Below are positions 1-6,725 of a stretch of DNA of 21,637 bases, one piece after another. Each line of letters opens with the position of its first letter. Positions within the stretch are counted from its first letter, which is position 1. Below the pieces are notes generated by a model. That model made no database searches. It saw only the letters and a list, made by a program, of their open reading frames with translations, and was not told where the DNA came from. The stretch is from Chloroflexota bacterium. GTDB lineage: Bacteria > Chloroflexota > Anaerolineae > J102. The stretch lies in the NCBI GenBank assembly GCA_013152695.1, contig JAADFV010000245.1, positions 1 through 21,637 of the forward strand. The letters are read 5' to 3'. Both the position numbers and the translations under genes were made by a program.

Positions 1-532
1 TCACTACTTCAAATATGGCGGTGAAGCGGGTGATCCTGACCCACACTGGTACGACTTTACCTACGATGGCGACACCGGCGCCGAGATCGAGGGAGATACC
101 ATCATCTTACATTTGCGTGATGGCGGACGTGGAGACAACGATCTCCTGGTCAACGGCCGTATCCTCGATCCCGGTGGCCCTGCCCGCCCTCCTAGCACGA
201 CGCCGCCCCCCACCACAACGCCCAGCCATCTCAGCGCAACGCGCAAAAACTCTAGTATCATTGTGCAATGGCAGACAGAAGCTGGTGGGGAGACCATTGG
301 TTTCGTCGTTTGGCGGGCAACCTCTCGCTCTGGCCCTTTCCAATCGGTCAGCAAACGCCTCCCTGCCGCCGCCGATCCTGATGGTGCCCGGTATCAGTGG
401 AAAGACACAGATGTGGGTACTGCTACCTACTGGTATCTACTGGAAACCCTTTCTGATGGCCGGCGCTACGGCCCCGTACAAGCCGAAGGCAGCTACGAAT
501 ACAGATTGTTTCTACCTCATGTAGGTATGTAA
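1..532 (+). CDS. Secreted protein, 3' part only: choice-of-anchor U domain, FN3-like domain, F-L-P tail
   Basis: The gene begins before the window; the reading frame is open from base 2 and ends with TAA at 530-532. The first ~57 visible residues have the look of a choice-of-anchor U domain, a module found near the C-terminus of many bacterial surface proteins: H-Y-F-K-Y-G, H-W-Y-D-F-T-Y-D-G-x-T-G-A-E and L-x-L-R-D-G-G-R-G-D-N-D, ending in I-L-D-P-G-G-P. A Pro/Thr linker follows, then an FN3-like beta domain (about nt 220-490) with G-F-V-V-W-R and G-T-A-T-Y-W-Y-L-L-E motifs common in Chloroflexota exoproteins. The protein ends Y-R-L-F-L-P-H-V-G-M, similar to the L-Y-L-P motifs in other proteins of this window. 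The N-terminus and any catalytic part lie outside the window, so the overall function cannot be named. It converges with the regulator gene at 832-2391. Confidence 0.85.
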   Translation, partial: HYFKYGGEAGDPDPHWYDFTYDGDTGAEIEGDTIILHLRDGGRGDNDLLVNGRILDPGGPARPPSTTPPPTTTPSHLSATRKNSSIIVQWQTEAGGETIGFVVWRATSRSGPFQSVSKRLPAAADPDGARYQWKDTDVGTATYWYLLETLSDGRRYGPVQAEGSYEYRLFLPHVGM

Positions 533-534
533 AT

Positions 535-559
535 GTAGCGTTTGCTACCTGACAGTTTT
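535..559 (+). terminator. Possible weak terminator hairpin after the first gene
   Basis: Three bases after the stop codon there is a perfect 5-bp stem, GTAGC-GTTT-GCTAC (535-548). A short T run (556-559) follows, separated by 7 nt. The stem is short and the T run is not adjacent, so intrinsic termination is only a possibility. Confidence 0.25.
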
Positions 560-652
560 CAAGAGAAGTAAGGAGAGAGGTGGGTAGAACCAGACCGACG
601 GTGTGCGCGGCACACGCCCATCATGATGAAAACAACCTGCGCACAGACCATC

Positions 653-747
653 TGTAGCCCGGAAAACCTGTAAACCGGAAAACCGGGATGGGGCGGCTTC
701 GCCCACAACCGGCCTGGTCTTCTGGGCTACTGGTTTACTGGGTTACT
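653..747. repeat. Inverted pair of octanucleotide arrays (4 x 8 bp each side) around a GC hairpin
   Basis: The left arm, 653-684, is four 8-bp units ending in CC (tgtagccc, ggaaaacc, tgtaaacc, ggaaaacc). The right arm, 716-747, is four 8-bp units of consensus GGKYTWCT (ggtcttct, gggctact, ggtttact, gggttact). The arms are diverged reverse complements. Pairing 653 with 747 inwards gives, by hand count, 23 Watson-Crick and 3 G-U pairs out of 32. The 31-bp centre holds a perfect 5-bp stem with a 4-base loop (GGGCG-GCTT-CGCCC, 691-704). The element lies between converging genes and could form a long imperfect hairpin on either strand. It is not a classic T-tailed terminator. It could be a dispersed repeat, a bidirectional terminator or a structured RNA. 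Confidence 0.7.
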
Positions 748-831
748 GTACTACGGGCCTACATTGATACCAATTTGCGTCCTATTTGCGGAGTAGTAGG
801 AGAACAAGGAAGTAAAAGAACTAGCCTTTCG

Positions 832-2391
832 TCACGAGTGAAGAGTCTCACGACAAAACCGCGTATCATGAAAGACGCACGTCGAGTCACAATCGGGTGG
901 GCCAGAAAGATTGCAGACCCGATTGGCCAACAGCAATATTTCGAGAGGGCTCCCTGATACGAGACGGCAGGCGCGGGCGATGACCTGTAACTCGGCAGGA
1001 GAGGGCTCGGTATCGGGCTGCAAACGCTGCCTTTGCCACAAAAAGAGGGCCACGGCATCATAGGATCGCAGATCAGCAAGATCATCAGGAAGATGTTCGG
1101 GATAAGTCATGCCCTCGAGTGCGTAAATATGCTCCCAGGATAATTGCAACCTGACCCGCGATGTGACGAGGATTTTACTATCCGGAGAGCTGACAAGGAT
1201 AGCACCGACTAATTCTTCCACACTCTCCCCAGGCGACTGCGTACAAAGCGGTAAGCTCTCACAACCATCAAGGATGAGTAGCACCTGGCGGGAGCGCAAA
1301 CAATCGAGGAGTTGTTGACGAGGATTTTGGTCGGGTGATAACTGCATCCCTAACGCCGTAACAATAGCAAGAATACAGCCATCTACCGTTTGCATATTGC
1401 CGAGCGGCACCAGACAAGTCTCCTGTCGGGCAGTCTCGGCGGCGAAAAGGACACCAATTTCCTGCACCAAGCGGGTCTTGCCCACACCGGCAGCACCGAC
1501 CAAGGTGAGCAAACGACACTGTGGATCCTGTAACATGGCTATAATTTCCGTCAATTCACCTTGCCGCCCCACTAAGGGATTGGGAGGAAGCAAAAAGCGC
1601 CGGGGAAGAGGTAAAAGGGGAGAATCTCTGCTAATCTTGCCACTGCGGATACGCTCATACAGAGCTATGGTTTCCTTTTCCACCAGCAAACCTAGTTCTC
1701 CTTCTAATCTACTGTTGTAGGCCTGGTATTGCCGTAAGGCAGCTAATTGCTGACCACTACGCGCTAACAAAAGCATCGACAAACGCAGTGCTTCCTCGTG
1801 ATAGGGTTCCAAAACCAGCAATTGCTCGGCATAATCAGTCGCCTGCGGATATGACCCTTGATTAAAATGGTACTTCGCCAACACATACAGCATCCGCAGA
1901 GCCTGCAGTCGCAGCCGCTCCCGTTGCAATCTCATCCATTCCTCAAAAACAGGTGCTCGATAAACTTGAAATCCTGCTAAAAAATCGCCACGATAGTACG
2001 TAACTGCCCCTGCCAACTCGGCTATCATTTCTATGGTTGGCGACTCAAACAGATCTCCTGACAAATGCAACATGAACTGTTCGAATGCCATGACATCAAG
2101 CCAATATGCCGAGGTCCGATCGAAGGAAGCCGATTCCCGTGTGATCAATACGTGGGAGCCCAGTTCTCGCCGTAATTCAGCCAGTACTTTACGCAAACCA
2201 GCGCGTGCATTGATTTCAGTATATTCACTCCACAACAGATTGGCTAATAATGCCCGTGGTTGTTCACCTTGTGTGAGACATAGATAACACAATAAAGCCA
2301 ACGACTTACGTAAAGTAAATTTTGACATGCGAACGCCATCACGCTTGATCTGTGGCGTCCCCAGAAAGCTCAACTGAAGTAGATCAGCCAT
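832..2391 (-). CDS. BTAD/SARP-type transcriptional regulator with STAND P-loop NTPase, truncated (519 aa)
   Basis: The N-terminus (about 1-95) resembles the winged-helix domain of SARP/BTAD activators: L-Q-L-S-F-L-G-T-P-Q-I, R-K-S-L-A-L-L-C-Y-L, L-L-W-S-E, and A-R-A-G-L-R-K-V-L-A-E-L-R-R-E-L-G. Residues ~110-250 fit the helical bacterial transcriptional activator domain (Y-R-G-D-F-L-A-G-F, F-E-E-W-M-R-L-Q-R-E-R-L, ending L-Y-E-R-I-R-S-G). An NB-ARC/AAA-like NTPase begins at N-P-L-V-G-R-Q-G-E-L, with Walker A G-A-A-G-V-G-K-T (~299-306), Walker B V-L-L-I-L-D-G-C-E (~370) and I-L-V-T-S-R. Family members usually continue with several hundred residues of TPR-like sensor repeats. Here the frame ends soon after G-S-P-L-E-I-L-L-L-A-N and the last ~25 residues look unrelated. 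I chose ATG at 2391 because GAGG lies 7 nt upstream and the conserved domain starts there; an in-frame ATG at 2433 would add 14 poor residues. It is divergent from the exoprotein operon and may regulate it, but no evidence is direct. Confidence 0.85.
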   Translation of the reverse strand: MADLLQLSFLGTPQIKRDGVRMSKFTLRKSLALLCYLCLTQGEQPRALLANLLWSEYTEINARAGLRKVLAELRRELGSHVLITRESASFDRTSAYWLDVMAFEQFMLHLSGDLFESPTIEMIAELAGAVTYYRGDFLAGFQVYRAPVFEEWMRLQRERLRLQALRMLYVLAKYHFNQGSYPQATDYAEQLLVLEPYHEEALRLSMLLLARSGQQLAALRQYQAYNSRLEGELGLLVEKETIALYERIRSGKISRDSPLLPLPRRFLLPPNPLVGRQGELTEIIAMLQDPQCRLLTLVGAAGVGKTRLVQEIGVLFAAETARQETCLVPLGNMQTVDGCILAIVTALGMQLSPDQNPRQQLLDCLRSRQVLLILDGCESLPLCTQSPGESVEELVGAILVSSPDSKILVTSRVRLQLSWEHIYALEGMTYPEHLPDDLADLRSYDAVALFLWQRQRLQPDTEPSPAELQVIARACRLVSGSPLEILLLANRVCNLSGPPDCDSTCVFHDTRFCRETLHS

Positions 2392-2444
2392 TGTTATGCC
2401 TCGATATGAGCACACAATAGAATGAAACACCACTCTGCTACTCT

Positions 2445-2475
2445 ATCATACACTATTTTGTACGATCTTAGTACA
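2445..2475 (-). promoter_or_regulatory. Candidate promoter/operator of the regulator gene
   Basis: On the minus strand a TATGAT (complement of 2445-2450) lies 55 nt upstream of the chosen ATG and could be a -10 box; no convincing -35 was found. Directly upstream is an inverted repeat TGTAC-N7-GTACA (2459-2475), placed where it could act as an operator. It also sits 50 nt upstream of the divergent small gene. This is a pattern call only. Confidence 0.25.
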
Positions 2476-2524
2476 TTCAGTTGTTAAGATATAAGGTGGA
2501 CTACTTGTTCTGGCGTGTCCTCTC

Positions 2525-2749
2525 ATGATGAAACAGGCCCCCTCTCAAGAAACCTTTCCTCTACGCCGCTCTTTCTGGTTGCGCTGCTGGCAAGTGAGGA
2601 ACCACCATCGCCCTGATTGCTCCTCTTGGAGATTCAGTCTGGAAGATGCTCAAACAGGACAAAAGATGGGCTTTATGGACATGCAAAGCATAGTAGCCTT
2701 TTTAGTACTTGAGTTGGGTATCGAAGTTCAAGAGAATCGTGACCCCTGA
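2525..2749 (+). CDS. Small protein of unknown function (74 aa) with a W-R-F-S-L-E-D core
   Basis: The start is ATGATG at 2525/2528 and the stop TGA at 2747-2749. No clear Shine-Dalgarno sequence precedes it, so the start is uncertain. The first half is basic and aromatic (R-R-S-F-W-L-R-C-W-Q-V-R). The second half, S-W-R-F-S-L-E-D-A-Q-T-G-Q-K-M-G-F then I-V-A-F-L-V-L-E-L, has the shape of short Chloroflexota proteins I recall as W-R-x-S-L-E-D-x-x-T-G-x-x-x-G-F followed by L-x-A-F-L. From memory, these often lie near SARP-type regulators or are encoded alone. There is no signal peptide or membrane segment. It lies between the divergent regulator gene and the exoprotein operon, so it could be a small regulatory partner, but no function can be assigned. 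Confidence 0.5.
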   Translation: MMKQAPSQETFPLRRSFWLRCWQVRNHHRPDCSSWRFSLEDAQTGQKMGFMDMQSIVAFLVLELGIEVQENRDP

Positions 2750-2779
2750 GGGAGACTGTACCGTTCTAAACGGGTTTGT

Positions 2780-2840
2780 CACCAACCACCATATCCCCCT
2801 CCTCCCACCACCTCTCATTTTCCCCCGGTCTCTCCCCCGC
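2780..2840 (+). promoter_or_regulatory. C-rich, G-poor leader, candidate Rho-utilisation (rut)-like tract
   Basis: By hand count these 61 nt contain 36 C and only 3 G, in the 187-bp gap between the small gene (ends 2749) and the first operon gene (TTG 2937). Strongly C>G, unstructured RNA is the known signature of Rho loading. The tract would be transcribed as a leader of the operon, or as read-through from the small gene. No convincing promoter was found in the rest of the gap. The assignment rests on base composition only. Confidence 0.35.
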
Positions 2841-2936
2841 TTCTGTAACGCAGCTGAGTGTGGAATGTTTCGTGACGCATCCAAACCGCCCTTTACACTG
2901 GCGTTCCAACGCTACTTTTGATGCAGGAAACTCCCT

Positions 2937-3956
2937 TTGAGGAATCAGTACTTGGCGAAATCGTCAGGATCTATCCTGACAATCATCCTGACCATTGCCC
3001 TCATCGTCATTTTTGGGCGGTCAGCCGCTATCGGCATGGGGGAACCGTCACAAAAATATCTGTGGCTCATATTGCCACAAGCTAAGCAGGCATTGGTGCA
3101 AGCTGAGAGTGGCAGTGTGATGATCCCCGGCAGTGCTGTTCCTTTGCCTGTCGAGGTGAGTGATGTACAGCAGTTGGGGGCGGCGACAATCACCCTGGGC
3201 TATGATCCGCAAATACTCAAACCAACCTTGTGTCAGCGTAACCCTGTTTTTGAAGTGGGGTTGTGTAACCTGGAGCTTGATCGGGACGGCGATGGGGTGG
3301 CCGATGCCGTACGTTTCAATGTCGTAAGCCTGGAAGGTGTCGACGTATCCGCAGGCAACTCGCTACTATTGGCAGAAATCAGTTGGGAGGGCGTAAATAT
3401 GCCCGGATCCGGAAACGAAAGTGTGCTTGAAGTACAGGTGGAAACATTCACCGACGTGAATGCCCTACCCCTGGATGTTACTTCTGAGAATGGCGTTATT
3501 ACCCTCATTCCCGCCCTCACCCCTAGTCCTACGCCTACCCCCATCCCTCTTCCCTCACCCACAGCAACGCCCACACCAGTGAGCGCTGCTGACCAGACTA
3601 TCCATCTACCTTTGCTCACCTATGGCAGCGGCGGCAAGCCCCCGGTCTTTCAGTGGAGTAGTTGGTGTCTGGCCGGGAGCGCACCCGGCCTGTGGCGGCA
3701 AGTCATCAGTAGTGATCAGGCTATCAGCAATTGGCGTATGCGTATCAATGGCCAAATACAAGAGAATCTGGTGAAAGAAACACCCTTATCCGCCTTGGCG
3801 GAAGCACCGGAAGGCACGACCGTCTACATCGAGGCTTTGTGGCAGGAGCAGTGGTTACTGGCGTGTAAGTCTTTTGTTATCTGTACACAGGCCGGGGTGA
3901 CAGCAAGTAGTGCCGATTCCTTCCCGTTTGCATCTCTGTTGCTAAAGGAGAAATAA
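2937..3956 (+). CDS. Secreted cohesin-like domain protein (339 aa)
   Basis: The start is TTG at 2937, with AGGA (2925-2928) 8 nt upstream; no in-frame ATG gives a complete signal peptide. Residues 10-34 form a hydrophobic signal or anchor segment (S-I-L-T-I-I-L-T-I-A-L-I-V-I-F). Residues ~58-192 fit the cohesin-like fold: G-S-V-M-I-P-G-S-A-V-P-L-P-V-E-V, then I-T-L-G-Y-D-P-Q-I-L-K-P, A-V-R-F-N-V-V-S, L-L-L-A-E-I-S-W and N-G-V-I-T-L. An acidic insert D-R-D-G-D-G-V-A-D (115-123) looks calcium-binding. A Pro/Thr linker (193-219) leads to I-H-L-P-L-L (222-227). About 108 more residues follow, with W-C-L-A-G and C-K-S-F-V-I-C, that I do not recognise. The cohesin fold is known for binding dockerins or acting as an adhesion module, and a dockerin-type protein lies in the same gene set. 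Its stop is 4 nt before the next ATG, so translation is probably coupled. Confidence 0.85.
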   Translation: MRNQYLAKSSGSILTIILTIALIVIFGRSAAIGMGEPSQKYLWLILPQAKQALVQAESGSVMIPGSAVPLPVEVSDVQQLGAATITLGYDPQILKPTLCQRNPVFEVGLCNLELDRDGDGVADAVRFNVVSLEGVDVSAGNSLLLAEISWEGVNMPGSGNESVLEVQVETFTDVNALPLDVTSENGVITLIPALTPSPTPTPIPLPSPTATPTPVSAADQTIHLPLLTYGSGGKPPVFQWSSWCLAGSAPGLWRQVISSDQAISNWRMRINGQIQENLVKETPLSALAEAPEGTTVYIEALWQEQWLLACKSFVICTQAGVTASSADSFPFASLLLKEK

Positions 3957-3960
3957 TCAA

Positions 3961-6669
3961 ATGTCAAAGCAGATAACCGTCCGGTTTGGTATCATGCTCA
4001 TCATTATTGCTGCGATTGTGGGAGGATTCAGAGCCTCGGTGGGGTACAGTGCTGTTGCCGAAGCACCGCCGGTGACCCTGCCTCAGGATGCGTTCTCTCT
4101 TGCAGAAAGGATTCGCCCTGCCCCGGCCCTGGTTAGCACCAGTGTTGATGGCGCTATTCTTACCCAAACCTTTAATCTCCGCGCTGGCTGGACCAGCATC
4201 TATTTGGAAGTGGAGCCGATCAATGATTCGACACTGGTCAATATAGGTACTGCCGAACAGCCGATCATGGTACCTGAATTGTCCACGATTGAGGCTGTTT
4301 TAGCAGCTGTTAGCGAAGGAGGCGGTCTTTCCTGCGGCGATTGTCTGGAAAGTGTGTGGACCTGGAATATCCCCCTGACAACGATGGATTATATTGTCGA
4401 TCCGGCTGAGGGGTTGTGGGATGCACCCGGCTGGAAACGCTATTTCCCCGAAGACAGTCTGGGACCAGACGGCGAATCTCGTACTTTTCTTAGTGATCTG
4501 TTCAGCCTGCACGCCAACACCGGTTATCTGATTAAGCTCAAAGATGGCATGGGTGCGGCCACGCTAACAGTGCGGGGCATGCCAGTGATCGCGCACCATC
4601 AGTGGTTACCTGATTCCTACAATCTCGCCGGTTTTCCCATTGATCCCGAGGCTCCATCGCCTCCCACTGTAGCCACCTTCTTTCAGGACTTATCTGCCGG
4701 TCCTTCCCCTGTGACAGAGGTGAGGGCTTTACAGGCAGACGGCACCTGGAGCGATCCACTCTCCGCCCAGACAACACTTACTTATGGCGAAGCCTATCTC
4801 GTGTATTATCGTAGCAATGATGTGCTCAATTATACTGCTCCCTTCGACATCATCAGCACGATCGGTGAGAGCCTCGACTTTACGCCCGGTTTTGCCGGCA
4901 ACAAGCAAACAGTCAGCATCGAAAATCTGGCAAACAGCACCATAAGTGTACAAATGCAGCTATTAGGACAGACTGCACCGGCTGTAGCCCTGCAATACGA
5001 CCGTGATCCGGACAATGATACAGATCCCTTGCAAACCCTCTGGCCCGGCCCGGCGTCCCTCTTCCTCACCGCCGGCGGTGCTACCGTACTTACCTTCATC
5101 GTGCCCGCGGCCGCGCAGACGAGCGATGGCGAGGCTCTGTTAGCTATCCGCGCGCCCGCCCTGGGCACGCGTTGGCTACTCCCTGTGACGGCGCAGCGAG
5201 GTGATCTTGCTGGCCTCTGGATCGGCGAGGTGGTTATCAATGATGTAAGCGAAGGGCGCTTGGGCGGCACCAATGTCAGTAATGGTGAATTGACCATTGC
5301 CTTACGTCCGCGTGACTTGTCGGGCTTGGAAGGCGCGGCCCAGTTTATCGAGATGCCGGCAGGAATTATGGCTTCGGTGGCGCTCACGGCCACAATATCT
5401 CTACCAGCGCCGGAAGAAACCCTACCTCTGCAGGCCATTAGTGCTACGGCACCCTATGTCGCAGGTTATGTTTTTATCGACAACAACCAGAACGGCCAGC
5501 GTGACGCAGACGAGCAGGGGCTGGCGGGAGTTATGGTGACGCTGGGGAGTATGAGCAGACAAACGGCAGATGATGGCCTGTATGTATTCGAAGGCCTATC
5601 CACGGGCCAACAGACTATTGCCCTGGCAGTTGCCCCCGCCGGTTATACCACCGATTTCCCAGTGATGCTGCCGCAAACCACCACCATCACCAGTAATGCC
5701 GTACCTACCTCCGTGACGGTTGCAGCCAATGGCTTGAGTGCTTTGCAACCAGAAGCCTACCGCCGACAGGTTCTGTACTCGCCCTACACCCTGCCCCAAT
5801 ACGATGCCGATGACAATCGCGTCGAACCTTTACTTAATTTCGGTATGGTGCCCATCTTCGATGCCTCGTTGTGGACAGGACAATGCAATGATCGCTGGGA
5901 AAAACGCAAGGACCTGGATGCCATGGTAAATGGTATACTCCTCACCACCATCAGCAGGGCTGCTCTCAATCCTGGCTATTCTGTCGATGACCTCCTACTT
6001 GGTACCCCTTCCTATGTACTTTATCTAGAAAAACATGGTGCCAACGGTGCTGATGGCGAAGGTATTGCCTGCGGCGAGATCGTTGTAGGTGCACCTACGC
6101 GCTTTGCCAACGGTGATGGGAGTGAATTCCGTTTTCGTGTACTGTTACGCGTGGATGAAAACGGTCAGACCGAACTGCTACCAGATTATGTCACGACAGA
6201 GGGAAAGCGGGTAAGCTCAGCCGCCTTTTCGATGATGGCACCGCTCATTGCCACCGGTGCCAATTTTGGTGATACTTCCGGCCTGCTCGATTTCTCCGTT
6301 CTGATCGAACCCAACGATCCTCTCAATCCCTATAAACACAAATACCATCCCGATCACGATAACCTGGATGTGAAGTTTAATCCCATTGATTTTAATACAG
6401 TAGCGCCTTATTTATGGGAATCATACGAAGTACGGCGGCGCTTACAGTTGGAACTGACCGAGCTGCCGCCACTGCCCAACGCCACTGCCACCATTGCTGT
6501 CAACCTCGATTGGGGCGGCGGCGTATGGGGTGGCCTCTACAAAGAAATCATCAGCGGGATTCATAAAAACGACATCACCGTTAAGGGCTATTTTATCATC
6601 CGCCATGTCCTCTCCTGGGAGAGTCTAACACCCCAAAGCTATGATCAAAGCGGGGGAGGAGGTGGATGA
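3961..6669 (+). CDS. Secreted 902-aa protein with SdrD B-like domain, uncharacterised family
   Basis: ATG 3961 has AAGGAG (3945-3950) 10 nt upstream. There is a signal peptide or anchor (~res 8-30, F-G-I-M-L-I-I-I-A-A-I-V-G-G-F). Residues ~65-300 carry G-W-T-S-I-Y-L-E-V-E-P, S-V-W-T-W-N, W-K-R-Y-F-P, N-T-G-Y-L-I-K-L, W-L-P-D-S-Y-N-L-A-G-F. From memory, this pattern occurs in uncharacterised secreted proteins of Planctomycetota and Verrucomicrobiota as well. G-L-W-I-G-E-V-V-I-N-D-V (~res 419) is another typical segment. An SdrD B-like domain starts near residue 499 (G-Y-V-F-I-D-N-N-Q-N-G-Q-R-D-A-D-E), a calcium-binding beta sandwich with no known catalysis. Near the C-terminus is a His-rich motif N789-P-Y-K-H-K-Y-H-P-D-H-D-N-L-D803, possibly metal-binding. 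The protein ends in five glycines whose codons also form the ribosome binding site for the next gene. Its likely partner is the giant protein encoded next. Confidence 0.85.
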   Translation: MSKQITVRFGIMLIIIAAIVGGFRASVGYSAVAEAPPVTLPQDAFSLAERIRPAPALVSTSVDGAILTQTFNLRAGWTSIYLEVEPINDSTLVNIGTAEQPIMVPELSTIEAVLAAVSEGGGLSCGDCLESVWTWNIPLTTMDYIVDPAEGLWDAPGWKRYFPEDSLGPDGESRTFLSDLFSLHANTGYLIKLKDGMGAATLTVRGMPVIAHHQWLPDSYNLAGFPIDPEAPSPPTVATFFQDLSAGPSPVTEVRALQADGTWSDPLSAQTTLTYGEAYLVYYRSNDVLNYTAPFDIISTIGESLDFTPGFAGNKQTVSIENLANSTISVQMQLLGQTAPAVALQYDRDPDNDTDPLQTLWPGPASLFLTAGGATVLTFIVPAAAQTSDGEALLAIRAPALGTRWLLPVTAQRGDLAGLWIGEVVINDVSEGRLGGTNVSNGELTIALRPRDLSGLEGAAQFIEMPAGIMASVALTATISLPAPEETLPLQAISATAPYVAGYVFIDNNQNGQRDADEQGLAGVMVTLGSMSRQTADDGLYVFEGLSTGQQTIALAVAPAGYTTDFPVMLPQTTTITSNAVPTSVTVAANGLSALQPEAYRRQVLYSPYTLPQYDADDNRVEPLLNFGMVPIFDASLWTGQCNDRWEKRKDLDAMVNGILLTTISRAALNPGYSVDDLLLGTPSYVLYLEKHGANGADGEGIACGEIVVGAPTRFANGDGSEFRFRVLLRVDENGQTELLPDYVTTEGKRVSSAAFSMMAPLIATGANFGDTSGLLDFSVLIEPNDPLNPYKHKYHPDHDNLDVKFNPIDFNTVAPYLWESYEVRRRLQLELTELPPLPNATATIAVNLDWGGGVWGGLYKEIISGIHKNDITVKGYFIIRHVLSWESLTPQSYDQSGGGGG

Positions 6670-6671
6670 TG
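6658..6671 (+). promoter_or_regulatory. Shine-Dalgarno inside the poly-Gly tail codons, with alternative starts 6666/6669
   Basis: GGAGG (6658-6662) lies in the Gly codons at the end of the 902-aa gene. It is 6 nt before ATG 6669 and 3 nt before ATG 6666; both are in frame with the giant gene, and ATGATGA overlaps the TGA stop. These starts would add 20 or 19 residues to the giant protein. They may serve as re-initiation sites. Confidence 0.55.
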
Positions 6672-6712
6672 AACCATTTGCACACCCATGATCGATCTAA
6701 CTCTGTAAGAGA

Positions 6713-6717
6713 AAGGA
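6713..6717 (+). promoter_or_regulatory. Ribosome binding site deciding the 6726 start of the giant gene
   Basis: AAGGA (6713-6717) is 8 nt upstream of ATG 6726. That start gives a standard signal peptide (M-K-R-R-H-I-L-R-L-I-V-F-I-G-L), whereas the upstream starts add a polar, His/Arg/Asn-rich extension. Confidence 0.6.
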
Positions 6718-6725
6718 ATAATAAG

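Noticed and set aside
601..615. GTGTGC-GCG-GCACAC hairpin as a terminator
   Set aside because: The stem is only 6 bp with a 3-nt loop, with no adjacent T run on either strand, so it is too weak to call separately.
759..1085. Alternative minus-strand frame continuing past the regulator's truncated end
   Set aside because: I tested whether a frameshift would restore the NTPase/TPR part; this frame gives no TPR-like or NB-ARC-like sequence.
2901..2912. GCGTT-CC-AACGC palindrome before the first operon gene
   Set aside because: A 2-nt loop cannot form a stable RNA hairpin, and it is too close to the RBS for a terminator; it may be chance.
4830..5438. Antisense open frame of 202 codons
   Set aside because: It is Arg/Ala/Ser-rich, has no motif, and overlaps the well-supported 902-aa gene.
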